From positions 1 through 64,000 of the forward strand of contig CANQTO010000005.1 of assembly GCA_947626785.1 (NCBI GenBank): a stretch of 64,000 bases of DNA. Direction: 5' to 3'. The notes under the pieces are model-generated. The model did no database searches. It had not been told where the DNA came from and saw only the letters and a program-made list of their open reading frames with translations. The number at the start of each line of letters is the position of its first letter. The stretch's first letter is position 1. This document shows, piece after piece, positions 1 through 7,973 of the stretch. The DNA comes from an uncultured Oscillospiraceae bacterium. Lineage in GTDB: Bacteria > Bacillota > Clostridia > Oscillospirales > Oscillospiraceae. A program made the position numbers and the translations under genes.

Positions 1-11
1 CCAAAAAAGGA

Positions 12-51
12 GAGAGTTACCAAGGTCTTCCTTGGCAACTCTCTTCTTTTT
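12..51 (+). terminator. Intrinsic terminator of an off-window plus-strand transcript
   Basis: A 14-base stem with one mismatch (left arm 12-25, right arm 30-43) and a 4-base loop is followed by a T-rich run at 44-51. This is a typical Rho-independent terminator reading rightwards, so a gene or operon probably ends just left of the window. Confidence 0.75.
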
Positions 52-56
52 TTCAG

Positions 57-234
57 GGACTTTTTTCACAGCCCCTTCTGCGCCACTTTTTTCAGAAGGG
101 CTTGCCCTTCTGAAAAAACTCGCTACGCTCGGCAAAAGCCCGGTAAACCGGGCGTTTTGCTGGCGCGATCCAAACGCGAGGCGGGCCTTGCCCCCTCGCG
201 CACCCCCGCTGCTCACTCGTTTTTCATACGCAGC
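57..234 (+). repeat. Dispersed structured intergenic repeat, copy A
   Basis: This non-coding stretch reappears in inverted orientation at 49989-50162. The best-matching core is 83-234. It holds several hairpins: a palindrome centred near 103 (CAGAAGGGC arms), one at about 135-160 (GCCCGG...CCGGGC inside CAAAA...TTTTG), and a GC-rich one around 175-200. In the second hairpin one G-C pair of copy A is an A-T pair in copy B, so the stem is kept. An open frame of 68 codons spans it, but the other copy does not keep it. It could be a mobile MITE-like or REP-like element or a conserved 3'-end RNA structure. Confidence 0.8.
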
Positions 235-254
235 ATAGGGTTTGTCCACAGTTG

Positions 255-288
255 AGACCCCGGTGATTGTCATGATCGCCGGGGTCTT
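255..288 (-). terminator. Hairpin downstream of the GH25 gene
   Basis: An inverted repeat with AGACCCCGG and CCGGGGTCT arms lies 15 bases past the stop codon of the minus-strand lysozyme gene. No clear U-run follows on the minus strand, so it may act as a 3' stabiliser or a weak terminator. Confidence 0.55.
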
Positions 289-302
289 AGAGACTTTCTC
301 TT

Positions 303-2027
303 TTAAAATACTACGTTCATATCCACATAGCCGTTGATGCCGTCGATGAGGCCGCTGTCGGTGAACTGCCACATGTCGTAGCGGCCGCCGAAGTTGGGCA
401 GGGCGTTGTCCAGAGTATAGCTGGCAAGCCAAATGCTGTACTGGGAGATGCTGTTGTAGTCCAGGTTATTCTTCATGAAGTACTCCCCGGTGTAGACCCC
501 CGCCCGGTAGCCGCTGTTGCGGATGGTCTCGCAGAAGGCCCGGATGATCTCGCTGCGCTCGGCGGTGCTGAGGTTATCCGCCCGGCCCTCGGGCCGGATG
601 CCGGAGTACTCGGTGTCAAAGAAGACCGGGTAGTCCAGCCCCACGCCGTTGAGGGTCTGGAGGGCCACGCTTGCCTCCTCCACCGCCTCCTGGGGGGTGA
701 TGGCCGTGGAGTAGAAATAAGCCCCCACCTTCAGCCCGGCGTTTTTGGCTTTGGTGAAGTATTCCACCGTCCGGTAGTCGTCATACAGGACGCCCGACTG
801 CCAGGTGCGCCCGCCCACACGGATGATGGCAAAGTCGATGCCCTGGGCCTTGACCGCCTGCCAGTTGATGTCCCCGTTATAATAGGACACGTCGATGCCC
901 ACAGAACTGGCCCGCACGCCGTAGGCGTCGAAATAATAGACCCGGCCGTCGATCTTCTTCAGGCCCTTCACCGGGTTGCCGGTGGCGTCGTAATAGTACA
1001 TGCTGCCGTTGATCTCCCGCCAGCCCATCTCCACGGGCTGCTCGCTCATAAGGGGGACCGCGGTGATATCATACTCTGCGACGGGGGTGTTGTCCTCGTT
1101 AAAGAGCTCCACCGCGTTGACCACCTCGCCCTCCTGGCGCAGGCCGTAATAGACCCCCTGGCCCTCGTCCACCAGCTGCACGTCGCTGACCTCGTCCCGG
1201 TCCCGGTAGTACAGGTAGTTGGCCTCGTCGGTGTGGAAGGTATAGGTATAGGTCTGGTAGCCCCGGGAATCCAGCACCGGCTGCTGCTGGGGTACAAAGC
1301 CGCTGCCGGCATAGGGGTCCTCCGGCGTGGTGATCTCCTCGGCCACGGTCTCCGTGGGCGCGGTGTTCTCGTCCGGGGTCTTCACTTCGTCCTCCGGCAC
1401 CTGGGCCACGTCCAGGACCTCCACGTACTCGTCGATATCCTCGATCTGCTCATAGACCAGCTCGCCCAGCACCTGGCAGTTGATGGCCTCGGCCGGCTGG
1501 TAGCCCTCGTGGGCGTTCATGGTGACCCAGTAGTTGCCGGGCTCCAGCTTCACCAGATAGCAGCTGCCTTCGGTGTCGCTATCGTAGGTGTAGGTCTGGC
1601 CGTTTGGGAAGGTCACGCTCAGGCTGAAGACTTCCCCGGTGACCGGCTGGCCGGCCTCGTTGTAGACGGTGATATACAGATCCCGGTCGCTGGAGCTGGC
1701 CCGCATGACGGTCTTGATCTCCTGGGCCCCGGCAGAGGGCTCCGTGGAGGGCGCCGCCGAAGAGGCTGGGACAGCAGTAGACGCCGCCGGGGGCAGCGCG
1801 GAGGGGGGCGGCGCCACAATGACGTTCTGGGCCGGCGCAGCTTCCGGGGCGGCCGCCTGGGCGGGCTCCCGCCCGTAAGAGAACAGAGCGGAGATGGCCG
1901 GTGCCACGATCACGGCCGCGATCAGCAGCGCCGCGATGGGCGCGCCGATGATAATGACTTTCTCATATTTGGAGTCGCTGATCAGGCTCCAAAGCTTTTT
2001 CAGGAAGGCTTGCAGTTTTTCTTTCAT
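303..2027 (-). CDS. Membrane-anchored GH25 lysozyme with cell-wall binding repeat
   Basis: This is a predicted peptidoglycan muramidase held on the outer face of the membrane. From the N-terminus it has a short cytoplasmic segment, one membrane helix (about 24-49), a Pro/Ala/Ser linker (about 53-105), an Ig/SpaA-like beta domain (about 110-190), an acidic linker, a choline-binding-like repeat (WREINGSMYYYD..., about 340-372) and a GH25 domain (about 378-574). GH25 signatures are GIDVSYYNGDINW with the first acidic residue, DYPVFFDTEYSG with the catalytic acidic pair, and DMWQFTDSG near the end. An AAGGGA site precedes the ATG. It is monocistronic, with its own promoter and a hairpin behind it. 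The family call is secure. Its role in wall turnover or spore or surface remodelling is inferred. Confidence 0.9.
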   Translation of the reverse strand: MKEKLQAFLKKLWSLISDSKYEKVIIIGAPIAALLIAAVIVAPAISALFSYGREPAQAAAPEAAPAQNVIVAPPPSALPPAASTAVPASSAAPSTEPSAGAQEIKTVMRASSSDRDLYITVYNEAGQPVTGEVFSLSVTFPNGQTYTYDSDTEGSCYLVKLEPGNYWVTMNAHEGYQPAEAINCQVLGELVYEQIEDIDEYVEVLDVAQVPEDEVKTPDENTAPTETVAEEITTPEDPYAGSGFVPQQQPVLDSRGYQTYTYTFHTDEANYLYYRDRDEVSDVQLVDEGQGVYYGLRQEGEVVNAVELFNEDNTPVAEYDITAVPLMSEQPVEMGWREINGSMYYYDATGNPVKGLKKIDGRVYYFDAYGVRASSVGIDVSYYNGDINWQAVKAQGIDFAIIRVGGRTWQSGVLYDDYRTVEYFTKAKNAGLKVGAYFYSTAITPQEAVEEASVALQTLNGVGLDYPVFFDTEYSGIRPEGRADNLSTAERSEIIRAFCETIRNSGYRAGVYTGEYFMKNNLDYNSISQYSIWLASYTLDNALPNFGGRYDMWQFTDSGLIDGINGYVDMNVVF

Positions 2028-2062
2028 GGGCAGTCCCTTTCTGTCTGGAAACAGACACCCAC

Positions 2063-2091
2063 ATCATACCGCATTTTTTACCGAATTGCAA
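2063..2091 (-). promoter_or_regulatory. SigA-type promoter of the GH25 gene
   Basis: On the minus strand TTGCAA (2091-2086), a 17-base spacer and TATGAT (2068-2063) form a near-consensus housekeeping promoter. A small hairpin (TGTCTG-GAAA-CAGACA, about 2042-2057) sits in the leader between promoter and start codon. Confidence 0.7.
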
Positions 2092-2122
2092 CCATTTTTA
2101 TCTATTATGTTTCTTAATTTTG

Positions 2123-3010
2123 TCATTTTGAAAATTTTACCTGGATACACAGCCGTCCCTCCCGGAGCCGGGCGGAGATCTGGCCGCCCATCCGCTCGGT
2201 GAGGAGCCGGGCTATGGACAGACCCAGGCCGGTGGATCTCCGGGCGCTCTCCACGGTATAGAAGCGGTCGAAAAGCCGCTCCAGCTGGACTCTCTCCAGG
2301 CCGGGGGCGGCGTTTTCAAAGAGGACGCGGCCGTCCTCCGTCAGGGTGACCCGCAGGTCCCCGGCGCTGTACTTGGCGGCGTTGGAGAGGATATTCCCGA
2401 AGACACGGCTGAGGGCCGCCCGGTCCAGGCGGCGCTCCACCGGGTCCTCCGGCAGGGAGATCTCCGGCTGGATCCCCCGCTCCGTCAGCTGCACATAGGC
2501 GGCCGCCAGGCTCTCCTCCAGCACGGCCCGCAGAGAGAGGAGCTCCGGCCGGAGCTCCTCCTCGGCGGCGTCGGCGGAATAGCGGAGCAGCTCCTCCGTC
2601 AGCTGCTCCAGCACTTCGGTCCGGTTTCGGATAACGGACAGGCAGTCCTCCGCCCGGGGGCTCAGCTCCTCCCGCTCCAGCAGCTCCAGATAGCCGGAGA
2701 TGGCGGTGAGCGGGGTGCGCAGGTCGTGGGAAATGTTGGTGACGGCGCTTTTCAGCTCCGCGTCCCCCTGCTGATAGCGCAGGCGCTGGGCGCGCAGCTG
2801 CCGCAGCTGGGCGTTGACGCCCTCCGCCAGGCGGCGCATGTGCCGGTCCCGGCTGGAGATGTCGATCAGGGTGTTGGTCTCTGTCTCCAGCCGCTCAGAA
2901 AAGGCCGCGCCGATCTCGTCCGCCGACTTTTGCAGCAGGCGGAGCTTCCACAGCAGCAGGCCTACTACGGCCAGGGCCGCTCCCAATATTCCCCACGACA
3001 GTGCTGTCAT
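2123..3010 (-). CDS. Sensor histidine kinase without extracellular sensor domain
   Basis: This is the kinase partner of the response regulator at 4833. One N-terminal membrane helix (about 5-22) is followed by a HAMP-like coiled region, a HisKA dimerisation domain with phospho-acceptor motif SHDLRTPLTAI (about residues 94-104) and a HATPase domain with FGNILSNAAKYS (N box) and GLGLSIARLL (G2 box). Lacking an extracellular sensor domain, it probably senses through the adjacent ABC transporter, as known for bacitracin and lantibiotic sensing modules. Its ATG overlaps the TGA of the permease gene (ATGA), so the two are translationally coupled. It is the last gene of the RR-ATPase-permease-kinase operon. 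Confidence 0.9.
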   Translation of the reverse strand: MTALSWGILGAALAVVGLLLWKLRLLQKSADEIGAAFSERLETETNTLIDISSRDRHMRRLAEGVNAQLRQLRAQRLRYQQGDAELKSAVTNISHDLRTPLTAISGYLELLEREELSPRAEDCLSVIRNRTEVLEQLTEELLRYSADAAEEELRPELLSLRAVLEESLAAAYVQLTERGIQPEISLPEDPVERRLDRAALSRVFGNILSNAAKYSAGDLRVTLTEDGRVLFENAAPGLERVQLERLFDRFYTVESARRSTGLGLSIARLLTERMGGQISARLREGRLCIQVKFSK

Positions 3011-3843
3011 TTGATATCCTTCTTCTTAAAGATCGTGACGCCCACGGCGGACACCGCCGCCGCGAAGGCCAGGGACAAGGCCGGCCAGCGCTCCATGCGC
3101 GCGAATTCATTGTTGGACGCCGGGATGATTTGTCCCGTGGGCAGCAGGTCCTGAGCGAATTCCATGACCTGCCGCTGCGTACCGCTGATATAGAGCGGGT
3201 TTGGTTCCGGTTCAAGCCACTCCATCGTGCCGTCCTCGTGCACGATCATGGCCACGGCCGTCGTCTCTCCCTCCCGCAGCTGCGAGTCCAGCCAGGAGCA
3301 GGCCAGCAGGCTGAGGATCATCACGGCTGTCGCCAAGACGACCCCGATGGACTTTTTCTGGATGCTCATCGTCACCGTCAGGCAGGTGGCCGAGACAGAC
3401 ACCGTCGCGAGCAGGCAGCAGAGCACCTTGACCAGCAGCTCCCCCGCCGGCATCTGCGGAGAGTTCAGGAACAGGATGCCCAGGACATACATCAGCGCCT
3501 GGTTCACCGCCAGGATAAACAGGGAAGCGGCCGAGCAGACGATCAGCGCCGAAAAATAGATCTCCGCCCGCCGGTGCCCGCAGACCAGCTTGTTGCGCAC
3601 CGTGCCGTCGCTGTATTCGGTGCCCTGGAACAGACTGATGAGCATCGGGCAGGCAAAAACCATCATCGGCAGGATATTGAATACCATCTCCTCCGGCGTG
3701 CAGGAATAGGTGTCGGACCTTGTGTACATGTCATAGACATCATAAAAGCTGGCGAGGGAAATGGCGATACATGCGGCAAAAATGAGCCAGAAGGCCAGGC
3801 TCTTCCTGAGCCTCATAAAATCGGCGGAGAGCAGCTTACGCAT
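3007..3843 (-). CDS. ABC-2 type transporter permease
   Basis: This membrane subunit pairs with the ATPase encoded just upstream. About six hydrophobic segments are visible, with a large extracytoplasmic part between the fifth and the last one. That layout is usual for ABC-2 permeases of the lantibiotic-protection and multidrug type. The start at 3843 is preferred because GGAGGTGAGG lies directly before this ATG; a GTG nine bases upstream would fall inside that site. The start overlaps the ATPase stop by 8 bases. The substrate is unknown. The two-component partners suggest an antimicrobial peptide or bacitracin-like stress. Confidence 0.85.
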   Translation of the reverse strand: MRKLLSADFMRLRKSLAFWLIFAACIAISLASFYDVYDMYTRSDTYSCTPEEMVFNILPMMVFACPMLISLFQGTEYSDGTVRNKLVCGHRRAEIYFSALIVCSAASLFILAVNQALMYVLGILFLNSPQMPAGELLVKVLCCLLATVSVSATCLTVTMSIQKKSIGVVLATAVMILSLLACSWLDSQLREGETTAVAMIVHEDGTMEWLEPEPNPLYISGTQRQVMEFAQDLLPTGQIIPASNNEFARMERWPALSLAFAAAVSAVGVTIFKKKDIK

Positions 3844-4747
3844 GGTCCTCACCTCCGATCAAGTTGACATAATAACTTTCCAGGCTCTCCTCCCGCTCCT
3901 GCATGGATACGAGCTCGCAGTTCTCCCCCAGGAGGGCGGCCGCCAGGGCGGATACGGTAACGGGGCTGAAAATGTCCGCCTCCGTCTGGGAGACGATCTC
4001 ATACTCCGCGCCCGTGGCCTCCAACACCCGGGCCAGAGCCCTTGTGTCCGAGACCACCGCCCGGACGCATTTGCGGCTGGCGGCCTCCAGCTCCGCCGCG
4101 CTGAGCTCCCGGACCATATGCCCCTCGTTGATAAAGCCGTAATGGGTCGCAAGCTTAGAGAGCTCGTCCAGGATATGGCTGGAGATAAGCACCGTGATCT
4201 GCCGCTCCCGGTTGAGCTTCAGGATCAACTCCCGCATCTCGATGATGCCCTGGGGGTCCAGGCCGTTGATGGGCTCGTCCAGCACCAGAAAGTCCGGGTC
4301 CCCGGCCAGGGCCACGGCGATGCCCAGCCGCTGCTTCATGCCCAGGGAGAAGTTCCCGGCCCGCTTTTTACCGGTGTTCTCCAGGCCCACCAGCTTCAAG
4401 AGCTCCGGGATGCCCTCCTCCGAGGGCAGGCCCAGGATGCGAAACTGCTGCCGCAGGTTGTCCGCGGCGCTCATGTCCGAATAGATAGCGGGGACCTCTA
4501 CCACCGCGCCCATGCGCCGCCGGGCCTTTTCGATCCGGCCCCGCCGGGGGATGCCGTAGAGGCTGTAGTCCCCCGCGCTGGGCTCCTGCAGGCCGCAGAT
4601 GAGCCGGATGAGGGTGGTCTTGCCCGCGCCGTTTTTGCCCACCATGCCGTAGATCGAGCCTTTCGGCACGTGCATCGTCAGCTTGTCCAGGGCCAAAAAG
4701 CGGCCGTACCGCTTCGTCAGGTCCCTGGTCTCCAATACATATTCCAT
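3836..4747 (-). CDS. ABC transporter ATP-binding protein
   Basis: This is the nucleotide-binding subunit of an exporter. It has the Walker A motif GKNGAGKTTLIRL (about 36-48), the ABC signature FSLGMKQRLGIA (about 134-145), the Walker B motif FLVLDEPINGLDP (about 154-166) and a switch histidine in ISSHILDEL (about 191-199). The C-terminal third resembles the accessory region of BcrA-type ATPases. The ATG at 4747 has a well-spaced GGAGGG; the ATG two codons upstream sits directly on that site. The gene follows the response regulator by 85 bases and overlaps the permease gene. Confidence 0.9.
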   Translation of the reverse strand: MEYVLETRDLTKRYGRFLALDKLTMHVPKGSIYGMVGKNGAGKTTLIRLICGLQEPSAGDYSLYGIPRRGRIEKARRRMGAVVEVPAIYSDMSAADNLRQQFRILGLPSEEGIPELLKLVGLENTGKKRAGNFSLGMKQRLGIAVALAGDPDFLVLDEPINGLDPQGIIEMRELILKLNRERQITVLISSHILDELSKLATHYGFINEGHMVRELSAAELEAASRKCVRAVVSDTRALARVLEATGAEYEIVSQTEADIFSPVTVSALAAALLGENCELVSMQEREESLESYYVNLIGGEDHA

Positions 4748-4832
4748 AGTCATCCCTCCTTTAAGGTGGCTTTATCTTAGCGCAGGCCGGTAAAGCCGCC
4801 GGTAAAGAAAAGGGTAAAGATTTCGTCAAGAT

Positions 4833-5489
4833 CTACAGCAGCCGGAACCCGATGCCCCAGACGGCCTCGATGTGCTCCTCTCCGTCCGCCTCCCGGAGCT
4901 TTTTGCGCAGGTTGCTGACGTGGATCTTCAAGGAGCTCTCGGTGCAGTCCGGCGTGTCCTCAAATATGCCCTCCAGGATGGTGGACCGGGCCACCGCCCG
5001 GCCGGGGTTTTCCATCAGCAGCTTCAGGATCGCGTACTCCGTGCGGGTCAGGTGCACCGGCTGGCCGCCCGCCAGAAGCTCATGGGAGAGCGTGTCCAGG
5101 CGGAGCCCGCCGCGGCTCAGCACCCGGCTGTCCCCGCCGCCGGAGCGCAGCTGCACCGCCACCCGGGCCAGCAGCTCCTCGCTGTGGAAGGGCTTGGTGA
5201 TGTAGTCCGCCGCCCCGCCCAGCAGGAGCTTCACCTTGTCCCCCACCGCCGCCTTGGCCGACAGGACGATCACCTTGCTCCCCCGGAGCCGGGGCAGCAG
5301 TTCCTCCCCGCTCAGGCCCGGCAGCATCAGATCCAGCAGCACCAGGTCGGCGGGCTCTTTCTCCAGCAGCAGCGCCGCTTCGGTGCCGGAATAGGCCCGG
5401 AGCACCCGGTAGCCCGCCCCCGTCAGCAGCTCTTCTAAAAGGTTGCCGATATACACGTCGTCGTCCACCACGGCGATCGTCTTCCCCAT
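4833..5489 (-). CDS. OmpR-family response regulator
   Basis: A receiver domain (about 1-115) has the acidic pocket VDDD, the phospho-acceptor Asp in DLVLLDLMLPG (about residue 50) and the conserved Lys in ITKPFHSEEL. A winged-helix DNA-binding domain (about 125-217) ends in an EEHIEAVWGIGFRLL-type wing. The start at 5489 is chosen because AAGGAAGTGAG precedes it; a start seven codons upstream has no ribosome site. It is the first gene of a four-gene operon (regulator, ATPase, permease, kinase) and most likely controls that operon. Confidence 0.92.
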   Translation of the reverse strand: MGKTIAVVDDDVYIGNLLEELLTGAGYRVLRAYSGTEAALLLEKEPADLVLLDLMLPGLSGEELLPRLRGSKVIVLSAKAAVGDKVKLLLGGAADYITKPFHSEELLARVAVQLRSGGGDSRVLSRGGLRLDTLSHELLAGGQPVHLTRTEYAILKLLMENPGRAVARSTILEGIFEDTPDCTESSLKIHVSNLRKKLREADGEEHIEAVWGIGFRLL

Positions 5490-5513
5490 AAGCTCACTTC
5501 CTTTATGCACAAA

Positions 5514-5542
5514 ACCTTATCACAGGCTCTTTCTTTTTTCAA
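5514..5542 (-). promoter_or_regulatory. Promoter of the regulator-ABC-kinase operon
   Basis: On the minus strand TTGAAA (5542-5537), a 17-base spacer and TAAGGT (5519-5514) precede the response regulator start at 5489. The -35 lies back to back with the pcrA promoter. Confidence 0.55.
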
Positions 5543-5555
5543 CCCATTTTGCGCC

Positions 5556-5584
5556 TTGTCAGCGGCGGCAAACTATGCTAAAAT
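5556..5584 (+). promoter_or_regulatory. pcrA promoter predicting a leaderless mRNA
   Basis: TTGTCA (5556-5561), a 17-base spacer and TAAAAT (5579-5584) end only 7 bases before the ATG at 5592. The expected transcription start therefore falls at or next to the start codon. No Shine-Dalgarno sequence is visible, and two ATG codons stand in tandem. Confidence 0.6.
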
Positions 5585-5591
5585 CTCTCTC

Positions 5592-7955
5592 ATGATGACT
5601 ACTTTTGAAAAACAGTATATTGAGGCGCGGCGGAACGTGGTCCGCGCCGGCTTTAAAAAGCTCAACGAGCGGCAGCAGGAGGCGGTGCTGGCCACCGAGG
5701 GCCCCCTGCTCATTCTGGCCGGGGCCGGCAGCGGCAAGACCACCGTGCTCATCAACCGCATCGCCAACCTCCTGCGCTACGGCCGGGGCGGGGACAGCAC
5801 AGAAATCCCGCCGGACGCGGACGAGAAGCAGCTGGCTCTGCTTCGGGCCGGAGGGGAGGAAGCCCGCAGGCTGGCGGCCCTGGACCCGGTGGAGCCCTGG
5901 CGCATCCTGGCCATCACCTTTACCAACAAGGCCGCCGGGGAGCTGAAGGCCCGGCTGGAGGCCATGCTGGGCCCGGAGGCCAACGACATCTGGGCCTGTA
6001 CCTTCCACTCCGCCTGTGTGCGCATCCTGCGCCGGGACGCGGACAAGCTGGGCTTCTCCCCCAACTTCACCATCTACGACACCGCCGACAGCCAGAGCCT
6101 CATCAAGCGCATCTTGCGGGACATGAACCTGGACGACAAGGTCTATCCCCCCCGCTCCGTCCTGGCGGAGATCAGCCGGGCCAAGGACGCCCGTATCTCC
6201 GCCGCCGAGTACCAAAAGCAGGCCCAGGCCGAGCGGGACATCCGCCGCATCCGCCTGGGGGAGATCTACGCCGAGTACATGCGCCGACTCTTTGCCGCCG
6301 AGGCCATGGACTTTGACGACCTGATTTTCTTCACCGTGCTGCTCTTGGAACAGCATGAGGACGCCCGGGCCTACTGGCAGCGGAAGTTCCGCTACGTGCT
6401 CATCGACGAGTACCAGGACACCAACCACCTCCAGTACCTGCTGGCCTCCACCCTAGCCGGGGGCTGGGGCAACATCTGCGTGGTGGGGGACGACGACCAG
6501 AGCATCTACAAGTTCCGGGGCGCCACCATCGAAAACATCCTCTCCTTCGAGCAGCAGTACAAACACTGCCGCACCATCCGCCTGGAGCAGAACTACCGTA
6601 GCACCGGGCACATCCTGGACGCGGCCAACGCCGTCATCCGCAACAACCTGGGCCGCAAGGGCAAGGAGCTGTGGACAGACCAGGGCGCCGGGGACAAGAT
6701 CCAGCTCTATGTTGCCGGCAACGAGCACGAGGAGGCCCAGTTTGTAGCCTCCACCGTCATGGCCGCCTTCAGCCAGGGGGCCAACTGGCGGGACCACGCG
6801 GTGCTCTACCGGATGAACGCCCAGTCCAACCAGCTGGAATTCGCTTTTAAGAGGGCCGGCATCCCCTACCGGATCATCGGAGGCACCCGCTTCTTTGACC
6901 ACGCGGAGATCAAGGATCTGCTGGCCTATCTGAACGTGATCGCCTCCCCCTCGGACGACCTGCGCCTGTCCCGGATCGTCAACAGCCCGCCCCGGGGCAT
7001 CGGAGAGCGGAGCATGGAGGTGGCCCGGCAGCTGGCGGCGAGAGAGGGCCTGAGTCTCTTCGAGGTGCTGGACCATGCGGACAGCTACCCGGAGCTCCAG
7101 CGCCCGGCCCTGCGTATGCGGCAGTTTGCCGCCATGATGAAGGAGCTGCGGAGCTTTTCGGAGAACAACAGCCCCGACGCCCTGTACGACGAGCTGCTGG
7201 AGAAGACCGGCTACCTGCGCCTCCTGGAGCAGTCCGGGGACGAGAAGGACAAGACCCGGGCGGAGAACGTGAAGGAGCTCAAGAGCAGCATCCTCTCCTA
7301 CATGAAGGAGTCCGGGGACACGACGCTGGACGGGTATCTTGCCAACGTGGCCCTGTACACGGATATGGACAACTACGACCGGGAGGCGGACAGCGTGGTG
7401 ATGATGACCATGCACAGCGCCAAGGGTCTGGAGTTTCCCTCTGTGTTCATCGTGGGCATGGAGGAGAGCATCTTCCCCGGCATCCGGGCCATCGGGGAGC
7501 CGGAGGAGATGGAGGAGGAGCGCCGCCTGTGCTACGTGGCCCTCACCCGGGCCAAGCGGCAGCTGACCCTGGTCTGCGCCCGGCAGCGGATGCTCTTCGG
7601 CCGCACCACCTCCAACAAGGTCTCCCGCTTTGTGGACGAGATCCCGGAGGAGCATATCCAGAAGAACATCCCCAAGGGCTACGGCTTCCGGGAGCGGCCC
7701 CACGACCTGGGCTTTACCTATAAGGCCCCGGCTCCACGGCAGCGCCAGGTCTCGGCCCCGGCCGTCAGGGCGCCCTCCCCTGCCCTGCCCGCCTTCGCTC
7801 TGGGGGACAACGTGCGCCACCGGGCCTTCGGCCCCGGCGTCATTGTCAAGATGAGCCCCATGGGCGGGGATTACTTAGTGGAGATCAACTTCCAGGCCAC
7901 CGGCCCCAAAAAGCTGATGCTGCGGGCCGCGGCCCCCTATATGGAAAAAGAATAG
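5592..7955 (+). CDS. pcrA: UvrD/PcrA-type superfamily 1 DNA helicase
   Basis: This ATP-dependent 3'-5' helicase is expected to act in nucleotide excision repair and replication restart. Visible motifs are the Q-motif region LNERQQEAV, Walker A AGAGSGKTTVL (about residues 41-51), motif Ia ITFTNKAAGEL, motif II VLIDEYQDTN (about 268-277), motif III GDDDQSIYKFRGA, QNYRS in motif IV, HSAKGLEF in motif V and YVALTRAKRQL in motif VI. The last 50 residues form the Tudor-like tail with GDNVRHRAFGPGVI, typical of PcrA. Length (787 residues) is slightly above the usual 720-750. A start 29 codons earlier would lie inside the promoter, so 5592 or the adjacent 5595 is preferred. Confidence 0.93.
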   Translation: MMTTFEKQYIEARRNVVRAGFKKLNERQQEAVLATEGPLLILAGAGSGKTTVLINRIANLLRYGRGGDSTEIPPDADEKQLALLRAGGEEARRLAALDPVEPWRILAITFTNKAAGELKARLEAMLGPEANDIWACTFHSACVRILRRDADKLGFSPNFTIYDTADSQSLIKRILRDMNLDDKVYPPRSVLAEISRAKDARISAAEYQKQAQAERDIRRIRLGEIYAEYMRRLFAAEAMDFDDLIFFTVLLLEQHEDARAYWQRKFRYVLIDEYQDTNHLQYLLASTLAGGWGNICVVGDDDQSIYKFRGATIENILSFEQQYKHCRTIRLEQNYRSTGHILDAANAVIRNNLGRKGKELWTDQGAGDKIQLYVAGNEHEEAQFVASTVMAAFSQGANWRDHAVLYRMNAQSNQLEFAFKRAGIPYRIIGGTRFFDHAEIKDLLAYLNVIASPSDDLRLSRIVNSPPRGIGERSMEVARQLAAREGLSLFEVLDHADSYPELQRPALRMRQFAAMMKELRSFSENNSPDALYDELLEKTGYLRLLEQSGDEKDKTRAENVKELKSSILSYMKESGDTTLDGYLANVALYTDMDNYDREADSVVMMTMHSAKGLEFPSVFIVGMEESIFPGIRAIGEPEEMEEERRLCYVALTRAKRQLTLVCARQRMLFGRTTSNKVSRFVDEIPEEHIQKNIPKGYGFRERPHDLGFTYKAPAPRQRQVSAPAVRAPSPALPAFALGDNVRHRAFGPGVIVKMSPMGGDYLVEINFQATGPKKLMLRAAAPYMEKE

Positions 7956-7973
7956 AAAGCGAAGCGTTTCATT

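Noticed and set aside
32-238. 68-codon open frame inside repeat copy A
   Set aside because: It lies across terminator and repeat hairpins, has no ribosome site and is not preserved in copy B.
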